Source: Arthrinium phaeospermum (lineage: Eukaryota > Ascomycota > Sordariomycetes > Amphisphaeriales > Apiosporaceae). Taken from it: a stretch of DNA of 64,000 nucleotides. The notes beneath the pieces are model-generated. The model saw only the letters and a program-made list of their open reading frames with translations. It made no database searches and was not told the DNA's origin. The translations under genes and the position numbers were made by a program. Of this stretch, positions 34,952 to 45,076 are shown in pieces. Within the stretch, counting starts at the first letter, position 1. Every line of letters begins with the position of its first letter. Location of the stretch: positions 2,790,001 through 2,854,000 of the forward strand of contig QYRS01000005.1 in assembly GCA_006503535.1 (NCBI GenBank), written 5' to 3'.

Positions 34952-35752
34952 TTAATGACAGTCAGATCGTCGAACAGCCGTGAGCGACGCCGGATGTACG
35001 GGGGAGTTGTTGATAACTCCGGGGCGTGCTCTTGGTGGGATAATTCGCTCTCGTACTCTACGGCGTAGCTCGATAGGCGGCGCGTCATGTATCGAGGCCA
35101 ATCTCAGCCGGCTTTTCATATAGGTCCGCAAAGGCTTAAGCCCCTGGTGGTACCTGCTTTGGCTCAGTCTGCCCTTCCGACTTGGCCTTTGCGGCGGCAT
35201 CGCTGGTGCTCTTGGTTTTTATGGCGGGCTTCTTTCGCGGCTGTTCGGTGGGCGGCCTGCTGGAGGCTGTAGGTTCGTTGGCCTTGATTCTCTTCGTTCC
35301 CATAAACCTCAGGCTCCTCATCCGAGAATTGGACGCGCTTTCGCTTCTTTTCGCGCTTGATATCGCTATCGATCTTTCTCGGCATGCGACGCTGACGTAA
35401 GATAGGCCGGGGCATGTGGAGGAGAGCCTACGTGCTATCAGTAGTGGTCTAATAGTGCTGATAACGTCTGTGGAATACATACCTGGGCAAGATCAATCGC
35501 AGAGCTCTTATTCGACAATGACAGGTTTTGGAGTCCATTGAAGACAGGCTCGACATGCAGAGCATCGTTGTCATCCTTCATGGCCTTGCTAACGGCCTTG
35601 TAGACAGATTTGTCAACCTGCGTGTCAATGGCCTCACGGAAAGCCTGCTCGGTGACCTTGTTGGTGGCATCAACCTTGGGAATTTGCTGGTAGTGTTAAC
35701 GGGGTTTTCAATCAGTGAGGATTGAACGGCGAATAGAACTTACAGTATCCAT
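34952..35752 (-). CDS. KKRKRV-family protein, copy C (frame-broken in last exon)
   Basis: Paralogue of A and B with A's three-exon plan: 35752-35744 (MDT), 35686-35483 and 35427-34952. Exon 2 encodes VTEQAFREAIDTQVDKSVYK and AVSKAMKDDND, aligning with A. Exon 3 starts ALLHMPRPILRQRRMPRKID and gives SDIKREKKRKRVQFSDEEPE. One extra T near 35305 then shifts the frame. The next frame gives MGTKRIKANEPT, homologous to copy B's MGTEEKIEIDTAT. A second shift is needed before the conserved end PASLTAVRRSDCH and the TAA at 34952. The predicted protein without the shifts would be about 235 residues. It may be a gene with assembly indels. Confidence 0.55.
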
Positions 35753-36469
35753 GTCGGAGATACTGGGCTGTGTGAAGATAAAACGAATCTGGACGGAATT
35801 TTCTGATGTTGCTGATTTGTTGGATCTTCCGATCTGTTTTGTACTGCTCTTCTCGATGTGGAGGCTGTAGAGGAAGATGATCAAGTTTTGGTGAGATTGG
35901 TGCAGGTTTTTGCTTGTTGTTCGAGAGAAAAGATGTGGTTAACGGAAGATGTGCTCGACAGAAAATCGCAGGTCTCGAAACTGCCTTGGATGTAAGTTAG
36001 GCGTTGTTAATAACAGATGCGAGTTGTTGGATTTTCTGCGGAATAGAATTGGCAATCAGGTTGATTCGGTTCTACAAGGAAAGGAATTCACAATGGTCGG
36101 GTTACAGAAGAGTCTTAACAATCAGTAGCTTGGGACCAGAGCTGCATTGTTGCCCTCGTGAATCAACATGCATTCTAGATTGTTCCTCCACCAGTCGGTC
36201 ACAATTGAACAATAGAGACATAAATGAACAGGAAGAGGGATCAAGGATGACTTTTTCCCTAGCATTAATTTCCTACAATACCGTATAACTCTTAATTGAT
36301 ATTGCGAATCCTCTCCTAATTCTCATCACCACCCTTGGTGGTGAACAACGTATGGGCTCGCACTCCAAGGGTCGTTGAATTTATAACCAAAGACAGCGGT
36401 GATAGATGCGAACCCTCTCCATCCGGATGAATCAGCTCGTCAAACATGAACTCGAGCCTGCCAATGTGC
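35753..36469. other. Spacer between the two triplicated families
   Basis: The first 300 bases resemble the upstream region of copy B. The rest is AT-rich with no gene that I can support. Confidence 0.4.
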
Positions 36470-36889
36470 TATCTCAACAACAGGAAGATGGCGAGATCAT
36501 GCCAATGTCTCCAGGCTTGTATTTGAATCCCAGAAGCAGTCGGACGCGGTAAATCGCCATCTCGGCCTGCTCATCATTGATTTTACTCTAGTCGGCACCA
36601 ACAATGGGGACCTTGGATCCCGGAACGTGTAAAAATAGGGGGAAATTTTTACCGGTCGGGCTAGAGTCGAGCTGTATGACGCGTGGCTCAAGCATGGCCT
36701 CCAGTTCACTTGTAGTGGCGGCATGAAACGAGGGTCGTGTCGTGTCGACGTCGGGCAACACAATCGACGATGTACTTGGGGTACTTGGAATGCCAGAACT
36801 GGTTGGGATCCGCGCCGGCTTCCAGAGCGCCGCGCCAAATCAGTCTGCCAACTCCTGGCCGAGCTGCTGCAATTTAGAAGGGAATTCAC
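36470..36889 (-). pseudogene. Superfamily 1 helicase (AAA_12-like) fragment
   Basis: A frame on the minus strand reads LEAMLEPRVIQLDSSPTG, then VPIVGAD, an in-frame TAG, SKINDEQAEMAIYRVRLLLG and FKYKPGDIGMISPSS. The order SKxNxxQAExAxxxVxLLL...GDIGxISPYS is that of the C-terminal half of DNA2/NAM7-type superfamily 1 helicases. The frame ends right after ISPSS, where the active gene would continue with the nucleotide-contacting motifs. No N-terminal ATPase motifs are found nearby. It is a short remnant next to the SET array. Confidence 0.5.
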
Positions 36890-37023
36890 CTGTTTGGTTG
36901 ACGATCTGCAAGCCCTTGTAGTGTTGGGCCTAATCCAGTCGCCAAGGCCATACTTTATTCTGACTTGTGTATGTCAGAGGGTGATTAGGCCACCGAAAAC
37001 CAAAGGCGAAGCAGCTCATACAC

Positions 37024-37789
37024 TCATCTCGTAGAACTCGTCCAACTTATCGATGATGTTTTTCTGCATCCTCGTACAGACGATGGAGTATGAGCACGTC
37101 GTTGGGTGATTCTGGCACCCTCTCTATCACCGAGCAGTCTTTGGAGATGAGATTGCTCCTCGAGTTGATCAGTCATCTCGATGTAAAAGAGCTTCTCATC
37201 CTCCATAGCTGCAACGGGGTCCCTGGTTTCGCCTATGGCTCCCGTGTCATATTGTACCGGGAAGACTGCCCGGCAGCGCTTGTGGAATTCAACCCTCGTT
37301 TCCTTCTTTCGGCGACGGCGGTAATTAGATGATGCCACACTGTCTGGGGTAGCAGAAGTCACATCGGCAAGTGAAGCCCTATTTCACAAGCTGATCTTGA
37401 CGTTCACTAGACTCCAGGTAGACGTCTTCCTGGAGGTAGTTTATCGTCGCCTCCTGTTCTGGCTGGATGTTGCGAAGGGCCTGGAACTGCCACCTGTCCA
37501 GTCTCGAAGTTGTAGTAAGCATAAGCGTTCGGAATACACCTAACGAAAGGTAAAGGTCAGATGAGATTGCAATTGGTTTTTTCTCTCGAAAAAATCACTT
37601 ACTCATGGTTGATGCTTGAGACAGCTGGCGAGATGACGCATCCGATACCCGCTCCTTCAATGCTAGCTTGACTATTCGCTGAAGTCGAGCCAGTGCCACA
37701 GAGTCCTGGTCGCGATCAGGACCGAATTCCATGTGAGGCACCATGTCGTGACGCCCGGCGTACAGCCACGTGAAGCGGTGCGACCGCAT
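37024..37789 (-). pseudogene. SET-domain paralogue 3 (truncated)
   Basis: Third member of the SET array and the most damaged. The N-terminal half of the SET domain is absent. The remaining part starts at RFTWLYAGRHDMVPHMEF, which aligns with LFTRLYAGPLDVVPLM of paralogue 1. A frameshift precedes GAGIGCVISPAVSSINHE. The intron (donor at 37602, acceptor before 37539) lies at the same place as in the other copies, inside the NHxCxPN motif. Exon 2 gives ECIPNAYAYYNFETG. After another shift come FQALRNIQPEQEATINYLQE, the in-frame TAG at 37379-37381 and GFTCRCDFC. The C-terminal helical part (QLEEQSHLQRLLGDREG) is kept. With the head missing it cannot encode a full enzyme. Confidence 0.65.
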
Positions 37790-38321
37790 TTCGTAAAATG
37801 TAGAAAAAGCGTAAGTACTTAATTATCAGGGTCTCATTTTATATACAGACTGGATACAGGGATAGATACAACATCTGGAGTAGCAAAATGAATAGACAAA
37901 TGGCCCCAAGACTCGCCATTATCTCAATTAAGGTCTTCTCTCTGTTTCTCTACAACTAATGTTGACTCCAAAAGACAATCCGCATCTCCGCGCCCATGCT
38001 TCACCTACAAGGGACAGGCGAAACGCTTGCGAATCTGCTGGGACGAGGCAGCCTGGCGGTTGGGGTTCAACGGCGATGGGACGGGGATACCACTACTCGA
38101 AGAGAAAACACCACGGCGCGACGATGACGATCCGCGGGGGTAGGAAATGACCGAGGGACTGGGGCTGGACATGCACCCTTACCGGCACGATGGGTCCTCG
38201 GCACCAACATACAAATGACCCACAACGGTAAAGTCCTAAATATTGACAGTATGTCCTAGAAACAGATCAGCGTGGTAGACGGCAGAGAGGCGGTAGAGAC
38301 ACATACGATTTCGCCATGCCT
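37790..38321. other. Spacer between SET paralogues 3 and 1
   Basis: No gene that I can support; nothing resembling the missing N-terminal half of paralogue 3. Confidence 0.4.
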
Positions 38322-39278
38322 CTACTGGCATGAAGGATGGTCCGCGCCAGCACACAGGCGCCGAACAATCATGGCTCGGGCATGGGCAATTCTCATCCCA
38401 TCGACGTTGCCCAGGATCTCCTGCAGGCGAGCCTGCTCGGCGAGTCGGAGCGACAGCTCAATGTCGATGATGCCCTCATGATCCATCACCTGAATAAGCT
38501 CACGCAGATTGGCGATAGCCGCGACAGTCTCCTCCCGAGCAGGAGATTCCAGCAGGTGGTCGTCCCAGCTCGTCCCGGCTCCTTCATGCGGTTTCGGCGA
38601 ACGTCGGAGGGACCGCGCAACGCGCTCGTGGGCGAACAGATGTCGCATCGACAGTCAAACTGCTAGATTGCCAGTCGGTGACGACGTTCACTGGCGTCGA
38701 GATAGATGTCGCTTTGGAGATACGATACAGTGACCTCCTCGTTGGGCTCAATGTCTCTCAAGGCGTGGACAGTGACCGAATTGTTGAGCCAGTTGTAGTA
38801 GACATAGGCATTGGGGCGGCAGCTAGAGGGAGGAGGTTAGACGAAGGTCCAATGGTGAGTGTTTTTGACGACGGTTGATGTTGACTTACTCATGATTGAT
38901 GCTAGCGACAGCGGGCGACAAGACGCAGCCGGTTCCAGCTCCCTCCACGCCATTCAGCTGCACAATCTGTCGCAGTCGGGCCTCTTCGACGGAGCGGCGG
39001 CCACGCTCATGACGTTCATCGGCGGTGGTCATGAGGGGCACCACGTCGAGTGGTCCAGCGTACAGGCGCGTGAACAGCGCCTGTTGATCAAGCGACAGGG
39101 CGGAAAAGTTCTCGCCAATGTCCGCGACCATGTCCACGCGGGAATAGTCGACCAGGAGCGACACCTCCGAGAGGATCTTGAGCCCCTTCGAAATGCGGTG
39201 CGAGGCGAAGAGGCCAAGACACTTCTCGACCGAGGGGCAGGCGCGAATGTCGACGTTGTCGTTGATGCGGTACGACAT
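38322..39278 (-). CDS. SET-domain protein, paralogue 1, with in-frame TAG
   Basis: SET proteins are S-adenosylmethionine-dependent lysine methyltransferases. Two exons: 39278-38890 and 38822-38322. Exon 1 has MSYRINDNVDIRACPSVEKC, then LGLFASHRISKGLKIL (the N-terminal GxG-like cofactor loop, here CLGLFA). Exon 2 completes NHDCRPNAYVYYN (NHxCxPN) and ALRDIEPNEEVTVSYLQ (the E-E-x-x-x-x-Y core). The frame then meets TAG at 38663-38665, after RRHRLAI, and continues in frame with QFDCRCDICSP, the zinc-binding post-SET cysteines. One single-base shift near 38580 precedes a helical C-terminus (ELSLRLAEQARLQEILGN) ending at 38322. If the TAG is a real stop, the product lacks the post-SET cysteines. 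If it is decoded, the protein has about 295 residues. Confidence 0.75.
38663..38665 (-). other. In-frame TAG at the SET/post-SET junction, paralogue 1
   Basis: RRHRLAI-TAG-QFDCRCDIC. Same position as in paralogues 2 and 3. TAG to TGG by A-to-I editing would give Trp, which suits the position before GFxCxCxxC in SET proteins. The following CAG makes a UAG-CAG context, partly like known leaky stops. Confidence 0.7.
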
Positions 39279-39680
39279 GGTGATGGACTGCGTGGGCAGA
39301 CAGCGAAAGCAACTCGTAATTGATACAGTCCCAGAATATTTCTACAAAAAAGAGCAAAAATTGTGTTCGGGAAGCTGTGGTGAAAGAGGAGTCTGACTAG
39401 AAGCACAAATGAATTTTCCACAAGCAGAGCAAAAAATCAAAACGGGCCAGAAGGAGCTCACTATAGGGCTGCTGTATTCAATGCTATAGCACGATTATTG
39501 TGACCCACCAATAAGCTGGAAATCACTTGCAAGTCACATCCAAAGGGAGGATGCAAGTACTTTACACATTTGAGTTGCAGCCTGAATAAAAGAACAAAAT
39601 AGGCACAACGTGGCTTCAGGGAATTCAGGAATAATTAGGGTTGTCTTTCGAATCTGATCTATACAATTATGATGCAGTCA

Positions 39681-39842
39681 TTATTGAAACCAACTGATGA
39701 CCCGACGCCCAATATCCCCCAAGAGTACCCATGCCATGTGAACAAATGTGACATCCATACCCATATCAAAAAGCGGCAGCTCGGGGTCCTCCGGTTGCAC
39801 CTGGTGCAGCATACTGCCCTTCTCAAACAGCGTCGGCTTTCC
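39681..39842 (-). pseudogene. Isolated 3' exon-like fragment
   Basis: A minus-strand frame of about 53 codons with protein-like composition. It begins after a TTTCACACTTAG acceptor-like site and reads KPTLFEKGSMLHQVQPEDPE, then LPLFDMGMDV and GDIGRRVISWFQ before a TAA. It looks like the last exon of a larger gene whose upstream part is not here. I do not recognise the family. Confidence 0.35.
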
Positions 39843-40141
39843 TAAGTGTGAAAGAATGAACGCATGAACAATCCTATTTCATAGCGATATATCAAGTCAA
39901 GGAATTTATGAATTATTAGGATTGGTTTTCTTGGTTGTGAGCTATGTATGCCTTATCAGTGCTCGAAACCATCCCCGACCCCCGAGACTACAGAAACTGA
40001 CCACGAGCTTCACTAATCATGGAAAACACATCGGCTCATGTGATGTCTCTTGAGACCTGTCGATTATGTTAGCTGGAAGTAGACGAGACGAGCGAGAATC
40101 AGATAGTACATACGAACGACCTGTCGTCATTGGCGCACTTC

Positions 40142-41095
40142 TCAGTGGTTGGGCATACAGGAAGGATGCTCGGCCCCGACACAAAGACGACGCACAATCA
40201 GAGACTGGCGGTGGAGGCGCTCCTTGCTGTCCTCATCACCGAGGATCGCGTAAAGACGCGACTGCTCTGCGAGGCAGAGCGCCATCTCGAGTCCGACCAA
40301 GCCTTCTTCCTCCATGACACGGACGAGCTCGCGCGAAGCGGCGATGGCTTCACGGACCTCATCGGGCGACGGCGAATCGGCGCCGTGGTGGGCGGTCAGC
40401 TGGTCTCGCAGCGACTTCATCTTCAGCCGGCGCTCTTCGGATGCCCGGCCGGCGTCGCTGTCGGTCTGGCAGCAAGCGCAACGACAGGCGAAGTTCTAAT
40501 TCACCAGTCGGTTGCGTCGCTCGGCGGCTGTCAGGTAGACAGACTCTTGGAAGTAGCTGATGCTGACTTCCTCATTGGGCTCGATATCCCGGAGCGCGTG
40601 CAAGCTGATCGAGTTGTTGTTGGGATTATAATACACGTACGCGTTCGGAGCGCACCTGCATAGGCGGTTAGCTCATGTATGCCTATCGATAGGCTATAGG
40701 GTAGGCGTGTGACTTACTCGTGATTGATGGCCGCGCATCCAGCCGACAGAGCGCAGCCGATGCCAATGCCCTCGTAGCTGTTGAGCATGCCAATGGTCTC
40801 GAGACGACGAGGTCGGATGGCGTGGGCGTCTCGAACGGCGCCGACCGGCAGGAGGGGGTTCACATCACGGTGGCCGGCGTACATCCGGATCAGGATGGCC
40901 TGTCCGGACTCGGGGCCACGGGAACTGCTGCGGAAGGCCGGCAGCCAGGTCCGTTCGCTGCTCGTTGACCACGAGAGGCTCCTCGGCCATGATCTTGAGG
41001 CCCTTGGTCAATCGATGGACCGCGAAGAGGCCGAGTCCCTTCTGGACATCGGCGCATCGCCGGATCTCGACATTGAAGTTAATTCGGTAGGCCAT
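40142..41095 (-). CDS. SET-domain protein, paralogue 2, with in-frame TAG
   Basis: Two exons (41095-40718, 40655-40142) with the same intron position as paralogue 1. Exon 1 gives MAYRINFNVEIRRCADVQKG, then LGLFAVHRLTKGLKIMAEEP (KGLGLFA cofactor loop intact). One base shift near 40915 leads to ILIRMYAGHRDVNPLL and GCALSAGCAAINHE. Exon 2 continues CAPNAYVYYNPNNNSISLHA and LRDIEPNEEVSISYFQ. TAG at 40496-40498 follows RRNRLVN, and then NFACRCACC with no change of frame. The C-terminus is helical (ASRELVRVMEEEGLVGLEMA...LAEQSRLYAILGDED) and ends at 40142. It is the best-preserved member on the N-terminal side. Substrates cannot be inferred; the N-SET/C-SET order resembles SMYD/Set5-like fungal proteins without a MYND finger. 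Confidence 0.75.
40496..40498 (-). other. In-frame TAG at the SET/post-SET junction, paralogue 2
   Basis: RRNRLVN-TAG-NFACRCACC. Aligned with the TAGs of paralogues 1 (38663-38665) and 3 (37379-37381). Confidence 0.7.
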
Positions 41096-42640
41096 CTTAA
41101 CAAATCAGATGCGAAACTCCGAAAGAAAAAGATTCAATGGGCAAAGAAAGCGAATTGCCAAGCAAAGAAATGCGGATTGGTAACTCCAGCACGAGCGAAC
41201 AGCGTGGTTTGAGGTTGCATGGAAGTTTCTGAGAAACTGGGGAGAAAAGAAAAAAGAGAAGGGAAGCCCTAGCTGATTTGTGCAGAAGAGCCTGGAGCTC
41301 TTAGGGCTCTGTAAAAGGAATTGAAGCTCCTCGCTGTCAGTGACAGCGGATTCACTTCCAGCTCACATTGAACTGAGGTGTGAACCACTTTCTGATTGTT
41401 ACTTTTAGTAGGTACTTTACTTGAGCACTCTAGAAGCTTATCGATAGGTATTATTGTTCCAAGACCGGTAAATGGTTTCAAGGAATTGAACTGTGATAGT
41501 ACCTGTATATAATTATTCTAGGCTGAGGGCTGTACACTGAGGACTGAAATCCTAGGTTTGAGGGCTGATTATAAGTAGGAGACTGATGATGACTTGATTC
41601 CATGGTGACTCCTATGCTGACAACATCTGCATCCTACAACCATGCTTTCACATTATTACAGTTGGCTGTACGCCAAGGTAGATGCTTGTAATAAGCACAA
41701 GTGATTCCATACGTTACACTCACGAAAGGCAAACATTACCTATCGGTAAACGCCACTACGAGTTTTAGAGACCAGGATAGTCAAAGGCAGTATTGTATCT
41801 TGCGGTCCAAATATCATGATCAATCGAAATTGTTTTGCGTTATTGGCAACCAGTTTGGCTAGTTTTGTCGTAGTTTGGTGTTCCTAAGGGTGCAGTCAGG
41901 GGTAAGGTAATGTGACAAACCAACAGTCACAGAATGTATGCCATCTTCTTCAACAGCAATCACCTAAATCAATTGAAGTAAACATGATGCCCGCTCAACG
42001 TGTGCTGCTGCCACGTGCAACCTGAGACATTGAGATCTGATGTCTCGGCCTTATTCAGGGGCTGCCAGATCGGACCATGCCGAAATGGGATATTTGTTTG
42101 GAAACAAGATAACTAATTGCCGTACCAATTGACCCATCTAGCTGGTACCCTAGCCTGTCCTAGATTGGTGCTGTTCGGGATTAGTAAGATTCCAAATCCC
42201 ATTCTCTGGCGATACGTGGCGGAAGGAGTAGTCAATTCGGCCCTTTCTGAGAAACACTCGCTCTAGCGGGCTGTATGGCATGCAGGAATATCAGAGAGAA
42301 GACTAGATTCGGGTTGATACATATGCACTCGAACTTAGCATACGACGGTGTCAAACCCACGGTTTCCAGATGCCGGGAGTTGTTGCTGCAGAGATCGCAA
42401 CGGATTCCCACTCGTCGCCGTCGCAACATCATGCCTCTGGCCATAATCGACGTAGCTATAAGTACGATGGACCAGGCCACCAAGTCGTAGATCTCGATCG
42501 GCATCAAGCATCAAGCATCACAGTCACTCACTTCATTCACTCACTTCACACTCGCTTTTACTGCTCGCTCTCTACAGTCACTCGTTACCAACTACTCGCC
42601 CTTCAAAGCAACCATTGTGAGCTTGACTGACTAATCCCTA
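41096..42640. other. Intergenic region
   Basis: Upstream DNA of SET paralogue 2 and of the GLEYA-type gene, which point away from each other. Short direct repeats of CATCAAG and TCACT occur at 42500-42545. I see no gene. Confidence 0.4.
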
Positions 42641-44606
42641 ATGTATACCCTCCTCGCACTCCTAGGGCTGTTGCCCCTCTCCGCCATCGCCGCGCCGGCC
42701 GGCAATGGCATCATGGACGTGGGAAGCCCCGAGTGGCTGAAGAAGCTCCAGGACGGCATGTTCCTCAAGAAGGACGAGCCGTTCTGCAAGGCCAACGTGG
42801 CCATCATCAAGGCCCTGCTGAAGGATCGCAGTGGCACGAACTACTGCTCCAATGTCCTGAACTTGCCGGCTACGACACTGTGAGTACTCGATATGGGTGC
42901 ATGTGTGGTATGGATAGTGACTGACCATGCAAAAGCACGGAAACCGTGTTCGTCACACCATCGGCTGTCTCCGCCGGAATGTTCCCGGCCATTACGAATC
43001 CAGCAGCGTCTGTCGACCCAGCGACCATCACGAAGGCGGCCGATCCAGCTGCGACCTCGTCGTTGAACGACCCGGCCGTTTCTTCGTCATCTCTGGATGA
43101 CCCGCAACGAGCTCTGACGCTGCCGACACCGCCGCCCCTTCCACCAGTTCCGGAGATGCCGACCCGACTACAAGCTCCAGTCCAGCTGCCCGACTACATC
43201 CTCTGCGCGAGACCTCCATGACAAGCACCACGACTAATGGACCATGAGCGTTGATGTGACCATCACCATCCCAGTTGTCCAGGTAAGCAGACACCATTCG
43301 GCGAAGTCATGTACGTGTCACGATTCCCCCCCTGCTGACCGCGAGCGCCCCCGACCGAAACCACGACGACCACCATCACCTCCAGAACCTCCTCACCTGC
43401 CTCAGCACCGCCATCACCGGCAAGCCCAGGCCACCGCCGCCGGACCCGGCGCCGGCGTCGGCGCTTCGGCCGCCCTCGACCTCCCGCCGCTGCCCACGAT
43501 CCCGGTCAACGAGCCCCTTCGGCTTCGGCAAGCGGGCTAGCGACGACCCCAAATACGGCCTCAAGCCCGTCTGCATCCCGGACATCTGGGACGAGGCCGA
43601 GATCCAGGAGGCCTGCAAGTGCCTGGCGCTGCCGCCCCCGTCTTGCACCACGACCGTGACGGCGGTGAACTTCCCCCGCCCGACCGCGGCGCCGAAGATC
43701 CCCGTCGCGGGTGCCCTCAACGGTCTCGACGGCGCGGCCGGCGGCAACGGAGGCGTGGGCGGTCTCGGCGGTGTGGGTGGTGTAGGCGGCATCCTCGGCG
43801 GCATCCTGCGCCGCCTCAACGGCAACAATGACGACGAGCGCTGCTCGACCGTGACCTCGACCGCGACCGCGACCAACACCGTGACCGCCACCAGCGTGAC
43901 CACGACGACCAAGGTCGAGACGGCGTACGTGACGGCGACGAGCATCGTGCCCAACGGCCTCGACTACAAGAACTACACGCACCCCGTTCGACGCGACGGA
44001 CCGGGCCAGCAACCCCTTCACCTCGGCCTTCTTCAAGAAGCGCGCGCCGATCGCGCAGGGCACGCTCGGCGGGCTCTCGTTCTCGACGTCTAACTGGCCG
44101 TCCAGCGAGGGTTCACGGCCGAAGGGGGCGGCCGGATCTCGATCCCGGGCTCGATGGGTATGTTGAGAACACCCGACACGGCGTTCTTGATCCAGGCGTT
44201 CTTCATCGCGACAATGGATGGCTACACTTTCTCGTCGGACGGGGGCAGGATCGACAACTGGTAAGGCCACTCCCTCACTCACTCACTGTAACGGGAGTTT
44301 CGGACAATGTAACTGACCACCGCACCACAGGGGCATGCTCTGGCTCGGCGAGCCGGCCTACTGCGACTGGGACGACGCCAACGCCGCCTTCCTGGCGAGC
44401 CGGACCGAGTCGGGCGGCGCCGTGGGCGGGACCACGACGCTGACCCTGACCGAGGCGACGCCGTGCCGCTGACGTGGCTCTGGGCCAACGGCGGGGGCGC
44501 CGCGCGGAGCCACTTCAGCTTCCGGCTGCCCGACGGCACCGTCGTCGACGAGGGGGACATGAGCGCCTACTTTGTGCGGGCCTGCAACGATGGCGTCTTC
44601 GTTTGA
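42641..44606 (+). CDS. Secreted GLEYA-type adhesin-like protein (frame breaks)
   Basis: GLEYA domains are lectin-like modules of fungal cell-surface adhesins. Exon 1 (42641-42879) encodes a signal peptide (MYTLLALLGLLPLSAIAAPA) and a small Cys-containing domain (PFCKANVAIIKALLKDRSGT, NYCSNVL). Exon 2, from 42936, is Thr/Pro/Ser-rich. After a frame change near 43220-43560 comes YGLKPVCIPDIWDEAEIQEA and CKCLALPPPSC. A Gly-rich GGVGGLGGVGGVGG stretch and a long Thr/Val spacer (TATATNTVTATSVTTTTKVE) follow. GLDYKNYTHPF opens the domain. Its core is MDGYTFSSDGGRIDNW, an intron (about 44263-44331), then GMLWLGEPAYCDWDDANAAF. The end is PLTWLWANGGG, FRLPDGTVVDEGD and a stop at 44606. At least three single-base shifts are needed, so it is decayed or contains assembly errors. 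Confidence 0.6.
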
Positions 44607-45076
44607 GCGGGGCGGGCACGCTTCTTGTCCTTCGCTCGCTCTTGATGATCTTCTTCTTTACGCTTTATTCGTTACGACTTCATGACCGGAACTTATTATC
44701 ACTATTAATACTTAATGATGTGACCCTTCTTCTGTTTTAGGGGTTGCAGAGTGTGGATGGGAGAGGAGACATTTCGCTACACTTTTAATACTGTACTTAG
44801 TAATTGCAAGCTTCTCAATACAATTTGGTTATTCCACTAAACCAAAATGCGACCATACATGTGTTCGAAGCGACTGTGATGTGATGGAAGTCGGCTCGAA
44901 GCAAGAAGACATCGACTTAAGCTCGCGGCACGGATGGCAATCAACCAAGGAGCAAAACCTTTCATTCGACGCTTTTGATTTTGATTTCGAAACGAAGAAA
45001 CGAAAAGCGAGGGACCGCTGGAAGAGACCCGAAAGCAATTGTCGTGTCGCACAATCAATCAATCAATCGACAGACA
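44607..45076. other. Convergent intergenic region
   Basis: Between two gene 3' ends. No gene or RNA that I can support. Confidence 0.4.

Noticed and set aside
37379..40498. A short intron ending in TAG as the reason for the shared SET stop codons
   Set aside because: The residues just before the TAG are conserved protein in all three copies and no shared GT donor lies at a workable distance, so splicing does not explain them.
43506..44282. 258-codon minus-strand frame in the GLEYA-type gene
   Set aside because: Opposite the Thr/Val-coding spacer; no domain, and the plus strand carries family motifs.
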